A model generated the notes under the pieces. It made no database searches. It was not told where the DNA came from and saw only the letters and a program-made list of their open reading frames with translations. Position numbers and translations under genes: made by a program. From contig JANPGO010000028.1 in NCBI GenBank assembly GCA_031423995.1, positions 1 through 33,490 on the forward strand: 33,490 nucleotides of DNA, in the 5' to 3' direction. This document shows positions 17,295-28,725 of this stretch, one piece after another. The stretch is from STC-74 sp031423995 (GTDB lineage Bacteria; Patescibacteriota; Gracilibacteria; BD1-5; UBA2023). Every line of letters begins with the position of its first letter. Position 1 is the stretch's first letter.

Positions 17295-18098
17295 ATGTAT
17301 CCCACGATAGAACTCCTCTGACTCAAAATCTGGACATTCGGAACACTTATCTCCATGAGTTGGCTCCTCTTTATCACCCTTTTGCATCATTTTTCATGGA
17401 AAGAAGGATTCACGAAATCCATATTCTCAGACCGAACGCTTATTATCTTTACACTCGCAATATTCTTCTTTGGACGAATTGGATACATCTTCTCCGAATG
17501 GCGCAATGAACAGTTCATTCTGAAAGACCTTATGAATGGTAATATCATTGAATTCCTTCGTCTTTTCTTCACTCCCGAAAACTACCATTTCTCGCTCTTT
17601 GGGTGAGTTTTTGGCTTTTTTATGGTATTCTTCGTGAGAACGAGCTCAATGCAAAAAGATCGTCTTCGATATCTCGATGCGATTGTATGGGCATTTCTCT
17701 ACTCTGCGCTTCTTGGGTATTTTGCTACCTTCCTCTGAGGGCAAATCTATGGAATACCCTTCCATTCATTCATATCAATCATATACACCCATAAGGAGAG
17801 TATTGTTTGACTGCGTTCTGCGCTCTTTCCTCTTCCTATTTTCTATATTTTCTGAGTTACATTGATACTTGTTTTTCTCAAGACATTTCAGAGGAGGATA
17901 CAAGAAATACCTCATGGATTTCTCGGATTCATTGCACTCTGACTGTATTCTGGACTCCTGTTTCTTGGTGAATTCCTCAATGGCTCAGAAGATATGTTTC
18001 ACTCATACTTCGCCTTGGACTTGAATCAGATTGGTGCCTGCATCGGTATCATTATCAGCTTCATATGAATATTTCGGAATATTGAGAAAAAAATCTAG
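17295..18098 (+). CDS. Degenerate Lgt-like (prolipoprotein diacylglyceryl transferase family) membrane protein
   Basis: 267 aa, ATG at 17295, TAG at 18096. It is a polytopic membrane protein with about seven hydrophobic segments. The layout follows Lgt: an N-terminal TIELLGLKIWTFGTLISM segment, FFFGRIGYIF, then ENYHFSLFGGVFGFF in place of the family's GGLxxHGG, and LDAIVWAFLYSALLGYFATFLGGQIYGIPF in place of the GRxGNFxNGExYG block. The catalytic-block Arg, Asn and Glu of canonical Lgt are not evident. Several TGAs are read as Gly. If it is a true Lgt it would attach diacylglycerol to the lipobox Cys of prolipoproteins at the membrane; otherwise it is an Lgt-derived protein of other function. 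It is 69 bases after rny and overlaps or abuts comEC. Confidence 0.55.
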
Positions 18099-19588
18099 TC
18101 CACCCTCGTGGGCTTTTTTTGACATTCTGTCTTTCTTTTATCCTTGGAGATATTCTTGGAGTATGAGGAAAGTCTTTTTTGTTTGATTTGTTCCCATTCT
18201 GTCTTCTTTTTGGATGATTTATATGTACGAGATACTGGAGATATATTGGCGTACTCTGATGTACTTGAATACTTCTTTGATACTCTTACGGGTCTCATGC
18301 GGCAGAGACCCGATGGAATACTATTCATGAACTCTCATCCGAATACCATCTCTTTGAGGGGAAAAAATCTATTCTTGGTACTATCGATACTCATCTCTTC
18401 TCGAAAGAACGAAGTGATACCTATCGCCTTAGTATCGACAAAATTGACAATATATCGACACAAAAAACAGCATCAGAATGAAGAAAAATATCCATTTTTG
18501 TCGAGATTCCTTCGAACCTTCACATACATGAGGGTGATGTAATTTCATTTACTGGAAAAATCTCAGAGATTATACGACCTCCTTTACAAGGGTACAGTCG
18601 ATATGCATTCGCAGAGTGAGGATACGGAACAGTATTTCTTCCACTCTTCGAGCATATTTGAAAAAATACACCAACACTGTTCGAGAAACTTCGAGAATCA
18701 TCGCGAGGAACATTCCAGAAATGATTTCCGAAGGATGTTTCATGAGTACTTCTTGGAATGGTTATTGGAATTGATGATTTTCTCGAAACAAATGTAAAAC
18801 AAGCATTTCTCCAGAGTGGCATAACCCATATACTCGTTGTCAGTGGATCTAATATTGCTTTTCTCATACTTTTTGTGATGTTTTTTCTGAAGTATATGCA
18901 TATACCTCGGTGGTTAAGGGTAAGCATTATTGGTATTATTCTTCTCTTCTATGGATCGCTCGTGGGATGGGGTATCTCTGTTATACGTGCGACGATCATG
19001 GGAATTCTCTCATACATTATTGCAGAATATTGATGACGTGTTTCAAGTACAGCAAGCCTCACGAGCGCTGGACTCATTCTTACGATACTAGCACCACTAT
19101 GACCACTCTATGATGCTGGATTCTGACTTTCATTCGGGGCTACTGGTGGGATATTTCTTTTCCGAAATATCTTGAAAAAGATTTGGGGAAAAACACGATT
19201 TCCACCATGATGGCTCCCATTCTTTTCACTCAGTATATGAGCCTCTCTTGGGAGTCTTCCTATTCTCATCTATCATTTTTGAACGCTAACTATTGGATCA
19301 ATTCTTATGAATCTTCTGATCGAGAGTGTACTTTGATGGATACTTTTCAGTGCAATTGTCTATATTCCTCTTGCTGCACTATCTGGAACGGCTGCATATA
19401 TTTTTGGATACCTCGTCTATATCCCTACAAAATATATAATTACGTTAAGTGGGTTTTTCGCAGGGGGATATACTCTCGTTGTCCCCGAGAATATTCGATG
19501 ACCTGTTGCAGCATGCCTTCTCTGAATTTATACATATTGGTTTATCATGGGTGATCTGATAAAACACAAAAGACGTTCTCCATATTAA
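18065..19588 (+). CDS. comEC: ComEC/Rec2-family DNA uptake channel
   Basis: Up to 507 aa, ending TAA at 19586. The frame contains many TGAs read as Gly. An N-terminal hydrophobic part (FLTFCLSFILGDILG), a soluble region ending near GKISEIIRPPLQGYSRYAF, and then the Competence domain with GIDDFLETNVKQAF and SGITHILVVSGSNIAF (about 251-266). About eight further membrane helices follow (for example GLSFGATGGIFLF and SLGSLPILIYHFGTL). The metallo-beta-lactamase domain found at the C-terminus of many ComEC proteins is absent. ComEC forms the inner-membrane channel for single-stranded DNA. The start is uncertain: ATG at 18065 overlaps the lgt-like gene by 34 bases, while a TTG at 18119 follows the terminator-like hairpin. 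Confidence 0.85.
18087..18120. terminator. Possible bidirectional terminator at the lgt-like/comEC junction
   Basis: An A-run, the stem CCAC-CCTC-GTGG (extended by an outer G-C), then a T-run: the shape of a two-way intrinsic terminator. It overlaps the lgt-like stop codon and possibly the start of comEC. Confidence 0.5.
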
Positions 19589-20313
19589 ATCCCAAAAAGA
19601 TCCTTCTCATTGATTTCCTCAGGTGATTTGAGATCTATATCAGCTCATTCGAGGGATTTCTCGAGTGCCTTCATGATCAAATCCGTAATAAAGCTCGCAT
19701 ACTGTCGCGCCTGTTTCTCAGGAAGAAGAACATTACGTGATACGAAGAAGAAACGAAAAAATCGTTCAGCAGCGGAGATAGCAATATATCTTTCTTGACT
19801 ATTTAAGGTAAAAAAAAGTTTCTGGGATGTAATGACCGACACTTCGGAAAACGTCAAAAATTTTTCAACTGCACTCACCCAGAGACTAATCCACTCACGC
19901 AGAGAAGGGTGAATATTTTCTTCGTGAAATTGTATTTCTGATTCATAACGATAGAGATGTGTCATTTTGATCGTCTTTTCATGCTGACCTACCGCAGTAA
20001 AGAGATACATTGCAGCATCAGGATAGACAAGTCCTACAAGTGAGAGAATATATCGAGAAGAGAACCCCTTTTCGAGGAGAGTAGTCACATTTGGTATGAG
20101 TTCCTCATAATAGGGGCTTTTCACGAAATGCAGAAGGATCTGAAAAAGAGCATCATTATCACCTTTTGCTTTCTGCTCATCCTTTCTTGTTTTTTGGAGT
20201 TGGGACTGCGCCTTTTTTGAGGACTCCTTTTGCTTTTCACTCTTCTCTTTGGTTCATTCTGCCGAGTGAGATCATGATTCACTATCGTCGATGGAGAGTT
20301 CGTCAAGAGACAT
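19585..20313 (-). CDS. Hypothetical protein, co-transcribed with glyA
   Basis: 242 aa from ATG at 20313 to TAA at 19585. Residues 1-60 are charged and low in complexity (Ser, Lys, Glu, Gln) and probably disordered. From about 62 a soluble helical domain begins (ALFQILLHFVKSPYYEELIPNVTTLLEKG), ending near IMKALEKSLEGADIDL. TGAs are read as Gly. I do not recognise the family. It starts 11 bases after the glyA stop, so the two form an operon. Its stop codon overlaps that of comEC on the other strand by two bases (convergent, TTAA). A GTG at 20124 would give a shorter form without the charged N-terminus. Confidence 0.75.
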
Positions 20314-20324
20314 AGAGAAATATC

Positions 20325-21614
20325 TTAGAGACTAGAGTGAACAAAACTATCAGGAATTGGGTGTGATTCTGCCAATCATCGAACCTTCTCACGAATCGCT
20401 CACTTTTGGCTCATATCATCTTTAGATCGCATAGCATCGATCATATACTGTGCTACTTCTGCGGAGGTATTCTCGGTAAATCCTCGAGTTGTCATGGCGG
20501 GTGTACCGAATCGTATACCTGAAGGATCCATGGGCTTGCGAGTATCATCAGCAATTGCATTCATATTCAGAGTAATTCCCACTTCATCGAGGACCGTCTG
20601 AGCCTCTTTTCCTGAGATACCAAGCGAGCTCCACACATCTGCGAGAAGGAGATGATTATCGGTTCCTCCAGTAATAAGTCTGATTTTATTTTCTTTGAAG
20701 ACTTGTTCCATCGCTTTTGCATTTTTGAGTATCTGGAGTGAGTATTCTCGAAAGTCTGGGGTAAGTGCTTCACCGAAGGCAACCGCTTTCGCTGCAATGA
20801 TATGCATATGTGGTCAGCCCTGAAGTCATGGAAAGACCGCTTTATCAATCTTCTTAGCAATCTCTTCATTCTCTCGAGTCAAGATCAGTCCTCCCCGTGG
20901 TCAACGAAGTGTCTTATGGGTTGTTGATGTTATGATATCGAATCAGTAATCAAATGGATTTGTGAGAGCCTTCCCAGCAATAAGTCCTGCTATATGAGCC
21001 ATGTCCGCCATAGTGATTGCCCCAACTTCTCGTGCAATTTGGACAAATTTAGCATAATCAAGTTCTCGAGGATATGCTGAGAATCATGCAAGAATTATCT
21101 TTGGTTTCGTTTCATGAGCAACCCGACGGAGTTCTTCATAGTCAATCTCTCCAGTATCAGGATCTCGCATCTTATACCGAACAAAGTTGAAAATCTTGGA
21201 AATATAGGTAACTGGATGTCCATGTGTTAAGTGTCCCCCATGGGAGAGATCCATACCAAGAATTGTATCGCCAGGACTACAGAGCGCGAAATATGTGGCT
21301 ATATTTGCTGGGGCACCCGAATGAGTCTGAACATTGGCAAATTTACAATCAAAGAGTGTGCAAGCACGTTCGATGCAGAGTTCCTCAAGTGGGTCGGTGA
21401 ATGTCTGACCCCCATAATAACGTTTATGTGGATATCCTTCCGAGTATTTGTTCGTAAAAACTGATCCCATAGCTTCGTGACATGCTCGTGATACATAATT
21501 TTCAGAAGGGATAAGCTCAAGTCCTGAATATTCACGTTCTTCTTCTCATCGAATAAGTGATGCAATACGAGGGTCTTGTTGTTCTATTGAGTGGAGGAAT
21601 TGAGGAGTACTCAT
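20325..21614 (-). CDS. glyA: Serine hydroxymethyltransferase
   Basis: 429 aa, ATG at 21614, TAA at 20325, normal SHMT length. Conserved blocks include LELIPSENYVSRA, NKYSEGYPHKRYYGG, NVQTHSGAPANIATYFAL, DLSHGGHLTHG, MADMAHIAGLIAG, the PLP lysine in TSTTHKTLRGPRGG (about K234), FPGLQGGPHMHIIAAKAVAF and IRFGTPAMTTRGF. TGAs encode conserved glycines, for example in LRGPRGG (20901-20903) and GLQGGP. The enzyme converts serine and tetrahydrofolate to glycine and methylene-THF in the cytosol. It makes glycine, the residue this organism's altered code assigns to UGA, although SHMT is universal and nothing suggests a special link. It is followed by an unknown gene in the same operon. Confidence 0.96.
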
Positions 21615-21710
21615 AAGGTATTGGGATAAGAAGATAAAATAAAGATTATTATTCATTATTTATTCTCTTCCACAATTAGGGTTTGATTTGTAATACATAG
21701 TCAAAGAAAA

Positions 21711-22982
21711 TTAGAACGTAATTATTTTCATTTGGTTGATTGTTTTTTCGATACTTCCTGAAGTATTCAGAAGTGTATCCATAATTTTTTTTGCGCCTTC
21801 TAATTGTCGATCATAGAGTTTTTTATAATCCTCATCGCGCAATGAAATGGAGATATCAGGCATTATTCCTTCTCCATCAATTCATCTATCTTTCGGAGTA
21901 TACCACCGCCCGACTGTGAGCTTCATCATACTTCAGTCTGACAATGCAAATGGTGTTTGTACTGATCATTTTCCATATGTCTTTTCCCCTACGAGGATCG
22001 CGCGTCAACTATCCTGAAGTGCCCCAGAAACAATCTCCGATGCTGATGCTGAGAACTCATTCACGAGCATAACTATTGGGATCTGGGTATTTGGTGAGAC
22101 AACTCATCGAGTATAGATAACCTCATCTTTTTTTGGTTCATTTTCACGAGTTATTACTGCTTTCGAGTTGAGAGGAAGAACTTCAGAAAGAATATCGACA
22201 GCACTATCAAGAAAACCTCCTGGATTATCTCGAAAGTCGAAGATAATTCACTTTGCTCATGATACTATTAATGAGTCAAATGCTTTTGTAAATTCAGAAA
22301 CGCTGTGTTCACCGAAATATGCAAGTCCTATGTATCCAATACTACCTGAAAGCATCCGACTCTCTACAGAAGGAACAAGAACTGTATCTCGCACAAGAAC
22401 TGTAGAGTTTTCAAGATTACTCTCTCAACGAAGGAATTTTACTGTTATTTTTGATCCTTTTGGTCCGCGGATTTTATCGACCGCTTCATCTGTTTTCATT
22501 CAGACAAGCTTTATTGTATCAACCATAGTAAGGATATCTCCGTCTTTGAGTCATCCTTTTTCTGCCGGAGAATTTTTGAGTATTTTCTTAATTTTTATAC
22601 CCTTCGGATGTTGATCAATAACTGCCCCTATTCCTTCAAAGTCACCTCGTAAACCTTCTTTAAATTCTGTTGCGATTTTTGGAGGAAAGTATGAACTATG
22701 TTTATCACCCATTGACTCAACAAGTGCCTTAATAAAACCATTCTCAATATCTTCTTTCTTTTTTTCTGAAAAGTGGTAATATTTCATCTGAAGCATTTGT
22801 TCTGCTTCTTCGATTTTTTTTGATTTAAAAGGCACATAATCACCTCATGTGTATGTGTTAGCTCAAAATATTGTAGTATATCTATTTCCTCATTCATCTT
22901 TAATATCTTGGAAATATACACCAAAGAAATATCAAGAAAAAAAGAGGAATATAAGTCAGATAATTTTTTGTGAAAAAGCCAT
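21711..22982 (-). CDS. C-terminal processing protease (peptidase S41, CtpA type)
   Basis: 423 aa, ATG at 22982, TAA at 21711. The N-terminus MAFSQKIIGLIFLFFSGYFF is a signal anchor. Residues about 50-115 are the helical CTP N-domain (YYHFSEKKKEDIENGFIKALVESMGDKHSSYF), then a PDZ domain (GIGAVIDQHPKGIKIKKIL, SPAEKGGLKDGD), then the S41 core: FDFRDNPGGFLDSAVD, the nucleophile motif NEFSASASEIVSGALQD (around residue 305-320) and the catalytic lysine motif GEKTYGKGSVQ. The Ser/Lys dyad is complete. Such proteases trim C-termini of exported proteins outside the membrane. Many TGAs are read as Gly, including one in the PDZ GLKDGD loop. It lies 96 bases upstream of glyA on the same strand. Confidence 0.93.
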
Positions 22983-23308
22983 AAATTCTCTCGAATACAA
23001 AATATATAGCAAGCAGTGTAGGAAAATTCGAGGAAAAAACAAATCAATATCATTTCTTTTTTCACAAAAAATGTGTATGTAAAAAAATGTGAGAAATCTC
23101 TATATAGAGACTAAATTTTTAGAGAAGTTTTATGTGTTTTGTGTAAAAATATTCAGTGTACTCAGTATTTATATCTTATAATTTTTTTCAGGAAAAGTAC
23201 TATAGATAGTAATAATATATATATACATATATCTTACTTCAATCTGGAAAAGGAAAAGTATTTGTAAAAAAATAATATATATATACACTTTTGAATATAG
23301 TATATTTT
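22983..23308. other. AT-rich divergent promoter region with a 60-base duplication
   Basis: No gene is seen. AGGAAAAGTA followed 20-21 bases later by AATAATATATATATACA occurs twice, at 23190-23228 and 23251-23288, about 60 bases apart. A TATAGT box (23297-23302) ends six bases before the ATG at 23309. The duplication may have copied an upstream promoter or regulator site. A leftward promoter for the S41 protease is expected here too. Confidence 0.5.
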
Positions 23309-23530
23309 ATGGATCAATCAATTTTTCATTCCCGAAAAGAAAAAGAAATTTTTATTAAAGAAATAATTCAAAAGCTTCATATCTCTATTCCCGAAAAGGA
23401 AATGTATTCAATTTGTATCGATGTTCTTGAAGATTCAGATTTTGAAATTTTTTTTGAAAAAATTCTTTCCCAATTCCAATCATATTCATATATAAATAAA
23501 GGTTCTCATACTCTCAATTTCATTTGATAA
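23309..23530 (+). CDS. Small hypothetical protein heading a membrane-protein operon
   Basis: 73 aa, ATG at 23309, TAA at 23528 preceded by a TGA read as Gly. It is acidic and helical (KEKEIFIKEIIQKL, ISIPEKEMYSICIDVLED) with no membrane segment. No family is recognised. A TTG at 23291 would add six residues, but the -10 box at 23297-23302 makes the ATG the likely start. The next gene begins 4 bases after the stop. The AT-rich composition matches the next two genes and differs from the rest of the window. Confidence 0.6.
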
Positions 23531-23534
23531 AATT

Positions 23535-24884
23535 ATGCAGTTTCAGGCTACATGTACAAAATGAAATCAAAAACTTACTCTTTCTTTACAAGCAAATAGT
23601 ATTGAAGAAGCTCGATCAATACTCCATGGACAAGGGTATTCTATTATGGATATTCGTGAATTTAGTCAGACAATTACTGATACTACGAATTTCTTCTACT
23701 TTGATGCGAATATGAGTGGTCTTACGAAGACTGGAAAAATTCAATCAGATGATATTTTTAAAGCATATAAAAAACTCGTTGAAGATCTTGGATATAATAT
23801 TATTTATATTTATACTAATGAATGAATGGGTGAGGAGCAAAAAAAAATTATTACAGCAAAAGTAAAGGATGGGTATAACATGTATCAGCAAAGTATAGGG
23901 ATTAATACTCTTGAAAATAAAATAAAAACAGAAAAAGAAGAAGATCTTGCTGAGATTTCTCCACAAATTCTTAAAGAAATAGCTCATTACAATGATATAA
24001 TTGATTCAACCGTTGAAAAAATACAAAATCTTCTTCTTAAATATCATAACAGTATTAATTCTGAGAAAAAAATTGCATTGGAAAATATAGAAATGAATCT
24101 TGTTCAGGCAAAATGACTCTCAAACCTAGGAAGACTTAAAAATATTGTAGAACAAGCACTTACACTCATTGGTTCACTCGAGACAGAATTTATACAATGA
24201 TCAATACAATGAGAAAAAAAGAAACTCCTTGAAGAGACAAATAAACTTCTCAAAGAAATTGGCTCGAGTGAACGAGTAGATGCTACATCAGAGGATGATA
24301 TATGAAAAAAAGTACTGCAATTTTTTGAACGATTTCAAAAAAAAGAAACAGAAAAAAAACCAATTGAAGAACAAAAGAAAAAAGTTGACACAAATTCTTT
24401 TGTATATTATAGAAATTTGAGAGAATTTAATATCTATAGTGAAAATTTAAAAGTTACAAAATTTAAAATTTTCAAAGCAATTTTTACTTTTCACTTTCAA
24501 GATGTAAAAAGGCTTCTCCTTAAGAAAAAACTTCTTTCCCAAAACCTTCAAATTATTGATAACCGTATTCATAATAGAAATATTTCATATACAAAAGTTG
24601 TGAAAGGCGCTGAATATTACTTTGATATTCTTTTTCTGACATTTGAGAAAATTACTAATATACTCCTCTACTCTCTTTTTCTCTATACTCTACTCTATAT
24701 TCTTTTACAAAGTTTTTCTAGTTTTTGATTGATTCATTTGACAGTAGAATCACGATTTTTCTTTTATGTTTGCATGCTTTCTGTAGCAACATTTTCCTTT
24801 TCATTTATGCGATCACTTATTTCTACTACAATTATGTTTAGTTTTTTTATTACTTCATTTATTTTTCTTTCTGTGAATTTTTAA
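23535..24884 (+). CDS. Coiled-coil membrane protein with a GspF/PilC-like N-terminus
   Basis: 449 aa, ATG at 23535, TAA at 24882. The first 45 residues (FQATCTKGNQKLTLSL, ANSIEEARSILHGQGYSIMD) resemble the start of GspF/PilC inner-membrane proteins of type II secretion and type IV pili, where an A-x-s-xxEA-xxL-xxqGy pattern is common. The body (about 120-320) is Lys/Glu-rich coiled coil (EKEEDLAEISPQILKEIAHYND). The C-terminal 90 residues hold two or three hydrophobic helices (ILLYSLFLYTLLYILLQSF, FYVCMLSVATFSFSFM). The two GspF domains of real PilC are missing. I infer a membrane-anchored structural protein, perhaps pilus-related. Many TGAs are read as Gly. It is co-transcribed with its neighbours. 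Confidence 0.6.
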
Positions 24885-24887
24885 GGT

Positions 24888-26078
24888 ATGTACGGTATAA
24901 TAATTAGTCTACATATTATATTTATTTTTCTTTCGTATCTTCTTTGATACCATTTTTTTATTGGTATTTTCTTTCTCTCCTGACTTTTCTTTCTCTTTTA
25001 TTTTTCACCAATTTTCTTTCTCGAGACATCTAAAAAAATTGAAAAAAAATCACTTTCTTTCAATTTTGATAGTTTTTTTGAAACAATATCACCAAAAGAC
25101 TCAATTTTTATTCCTCTTACATTCCTTTATGGAGCTTTTTACAGTCTCATTTTTGCATTGTTTTGATGATGAGATCTTCTTCTTACTTTTCATAGTATAT
25201 TTCTTCTGGCGGTATTTCTTCTTCTTTTATGATATACCTTGAGTTTTCAGTGGAGAAATGATATTTTCTTTGAGGTTTTTCGTTATCATACAATTATAGC
25301 ATTTAGTACAACAATACTCTTTTGAGTATGAATCTTCTTTAATGTTCATCCGAGTTATATTATACTTTTTCTCGGAATATCGAGTACTCTAGCCGGTATA
25401 TTCTTTTATTCAAATACACGTGAGAAAGTAATATTATTTTCTCTCCTTTTTTTTCTCTCCACATTCTCCACACTTTTTACCAGTCTATCATTCTTTTTTC
25501 CTAGAAATACCTTTTCCTTTTTTCTTTCACTTGTCGTTATTTATACTATTACTGTATTTGAGTTTATTTCTACCATCAAAATTTTTCATCCCCAACAAAA
25601 AATTCTCAGATATTTCTCACTCATTTTCCTTTTCCTTTTTCTTCCACTTATTTTTTGAACGCTCTTTTCCACTATTACTCTTCCATATATTTTACTTATA
25701 CCCGTTACACTTTTCTTCTTTTCTATTCATCTACGATATTCAAATTACATTGCTTATGGGATAGCTCTCGGAATTGTATTTCTTCTCTATTCCATACTTT
25801 TTATTACCCTACTTTCACCTACTTCACTTTTATCTACATTTCTTTTTCTTTTTTTTCTCCCGTTCCTTATTATCGGAACAACTTATTTCTGGGAAGAGAG
25901 TCATGAATATGATTTCATAATTCTTCACTATTCTTCAATATTGTTTAGTGGGATTTATTCGATTTATTCCATACTTTTTATATGATGGGGTCAAAATATC
26001 TTTTTTATGATCTCTTCTTGTATTTTTGGACTTGCTCTCCTTTTTTTTCTCAGTTATTTTCGTTTTCGAAAAACGTAG
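24888..26078 (+). CDS. Polytopic membrane protein of unknown function
   Basis: 396 aa, ATG at 24888, three bases after the previous stop; TAG at 26076. Nearly the whole chain is hydrophobic, with roughly ten membrane helices of unusual Phe/Leu/Ile/Ser bias (for example FLFLFLPLIFGTLFSTITLPYILLI in two parts). One polar loop is at about 50-75. Three consecutive TGAs at 25164-25172 encode Gly-Gly-Gly (ALFGGGDLL), and other single TGAs occur. The coding strand is strongly T-rich. No family is recognised; it might be a transporter or a partner of the upstream coiled-coil protein. The continuous frame of 1191 bases without TAA or TAG in such AT-rich DNA is strong evidence that it is real. Confidence 0.7.
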
Positions 26079-26093
26079 TTTTTTTATCATTGT

Positions 26094-28715
26094 ATGCTCT
26101 CTAAAAAATATCGAAGTGACTATCAAGTTTCAGATTTTCAAATTCCAAAGATAAAAATTTACTTTCAGATTTTCGAATGATATACAATTGTTCAATCTGA
26201 ACTTCATGTTGTTCGGACAAATCCCGAAGCATGAAAAATTGTTCTTGATGGTGAGAATCTGGAATTCATCTCATGTAGTATTAATGATCAAGAAATCCCT
26301 CAATCATCACTGAGGGTAGAAGAAACTTCACTCACAATTCTTTGGATATATGGTGATGAGTGTACGATAAAATTTCAAAATAAAATCTGTCCAGAAAAAA
26401 ACACCCTTCTCGAGGGATTGTATTATGCAAGTGGTTTTTATTGTACACAAAACGAACCAATGTGATTCCGACATATTACATATTTTCTCGACCGACCTGA
26501 TGTAATGAGTATTTTCGAAGTTCGAATCGAAGCTGAGAAAAAATATCCACTTCTTCTCTCAAATGGTAATAAGATTGCTTCTGGAGAAATTGAAAATAAT
26601 CGACATTTCGTCGAATGGTCGGATCCATTTCGTAAACCAACATATCTTTTCGCTCTTGTATGTGCTGATCTCGAAGAAATCCATGATAGTTATATAACCA
26701 TTTCTGGAAAGCATGTTGATCTTTATGTGTATGTGGATCATGGAAAGTGACCAGATGCACTTTGGGCTATGGAATCTCTCAAGCACTCGATGAAATGGGA
26801 TGAAGTTCGTTACGGACGAGAATACGATCTCAATGTATTCCATATTGTTGCGACCGATAGTTTCAATATGTGAGCAATGGAAAATAAAAGTTTGAATATA
26901 TTTAATACAATTTATATTCGTGCTAATCCACGTACTTCAACAGATAAGGATTTTATGGACGTTGAGGCGGTTATCGGGCATGAGTATTTCCATAATTGGA
27001 CAGGAAATCGTATCACGTGTCGAGATTGGTTTCAGCTTACACTCAAAGAATGACTCACAGTATTCCGTGATCAAAATTTCTCAGCTGATATGCATTCAGC
27101 ACTCAATCAACGTATATCAGACATAGAATATCTCAGAGAGATACAATTCACTGAGGATAAATGAATGACAGCACATCCGATACAGCCTGATTCATATATA
27201 GAGATGAATAATTTCTATACCGCAACAGTTTATGATAAGGGCGCTGAGGTCATCCGTATGATAGAATCCATGGTATGAAGAGAAAAATTTAGAAAAGGGA
27301 TGGATCTTTATTTTGATCGACATGATTGACAGGCTGTCACAACTCTGGATTTTGTTCGTGCGATTTCTGAAGGTGCTGGTATTGATCTTACGGAGTTTGA
27401 GCAAACATGGTATCATCAGTCCCGTACTCCACTTGTGAAAGTACGCGGGGTATATAATTCAGAAGCTCACACCTATACACTTACATGTCTACAAATTCCA
27501 CAAATATCACCAGAATGAGAAACAATAAATTCTTGGCATATTCCTTTTTTTATTGCGTTTTTTGATCCTGAAACTAAGAAAGAATTCTCTCTCAATCTCC
27601 AAAATGCACCTGAACAGGCACTTTTGAGTCAATGAGCTCTGATATTGAATCAAGCTGATCATACATTTATTTTTAGAGGAATTCCGAAAGAACCAAAAAT
27701 ATCACTCAATAGAGGCTATAAGGCACCAATACATGTCGAAAGTCCAGATGTTGATCTACAATTCCTCGTGCTTTCTGAGACTGATAGTGTGTCTCGCTAT
27801 GATGCGTGGAGACAATATGGAATCAATACTTTCCGAACATTCATTGAAACAGGGAAAATCGACATATGATATATAGATACTTTTGTGTTGCTTCTGCGCG
27901 AAGAAATACAAGATTTTCTCTATACTTCCCTTTTATTAACCTTTCCGAGTGAGACAACACTTCTCAATGAACTTGCACCAATACAACCACTCTACCTTCA
28001 GGAAAAACGAGAAGAATTTCTTTGAGAAATAATTAAAAACCGAGATTTGTATATGCAACTTTTAGAGATTACATTCAGAATATCTGATGGTTCATTCTCT
28101 GCAGAAGATGGATTTGATGATTTTGCTATCCAAAAAAGAGCCTATATTTCAAGTATAGTGAGCCTCATGTCTGATTTTTGTATAAGTACTCAAGAGATAG
28201 AGCAAAGACTCCTCCAATCAACAAAAATGACCCTTAATCTTGCTGCATGGAGGTCATGGCTCAAACGAGATTCCGAGAGTGGCATCATTGCTCTAAAAAA
28301 ATGGATGGAAGAAAATATGTTCACAAGTGATCTTCTCGTGAGAATGAAATATTTTTCTCTGATTGCACAGTCGAATTCCTCGTCTCTACAACAATATCTT
28401 GATAGTGAAATCAGAAGCCCTCTTTTTGATATAGCAATCCCGAATCTTGTCCGTGCTCTTATCTGATGAATACCGAGAAATTTTAGATTTTTCTATGCGA
28501 TTGATGCCTCGGGATATAGATTTTATACTGATTTTATCAAAAAAATAGATGCCATTAATCCACAAATTGCATCGAAACTTTCTAAATCATTTGGTGTATA
28601 TGAACTTGTTGATTCTGAGACAAAGAAATCTATGAAGGTAGTTATTGATTCACTTCTTGCAGACACAGATATCTCTTCAGGAGTTAGGGAAATTCTTGAA
28701 AAAATAGTTGCATAA
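26094..28715 (+). CDS. pepN: Aminopeptidase N (M1 family)
   Basis: 873 aa, ATG at 26094, TAA at 28713, matching the length of bacterial PepN. Landmarks: the early block GLYYASGFYCTQNEPMGFRHITYFLDRPDV (given here in parts: GLYYASG, CTQNEPMGFR, YFLDRPDV); the GAMEN exopeptidase motif at 260-264 (NMGAMENKSLNIFN); the zinc motif HEYFHNW from 296 with the third ligand E319 (LKEGLTVFRDQ); and the catalytic Tyr region NNFYTATVYDKGAEVIRMIE. The G of GAMEN is a TGA at 26871. The enzyme removes N-terminal residues from peptides in the cytosol and would help a peptide-scavenging organism. It is 15 bases after the AT-rich trio and 10 bases before the comF-like gene. Confidence 0.95.
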
Positions 28716-28725
28716 GCATTCATTT

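Noticed and set aside
20121..20306. 61-aa basic minus-strand ORF
   Set aside because: It is an off-frame shadow of the charged N-terminus of the 242-aa gene at 19585-20313.
23212..23290. AT-rich repeats as a replication origin
   Set aside because: No DnaA boxes and no dnaA/dnaN nearby; the pattern is better explained as a duplicated promoter region.
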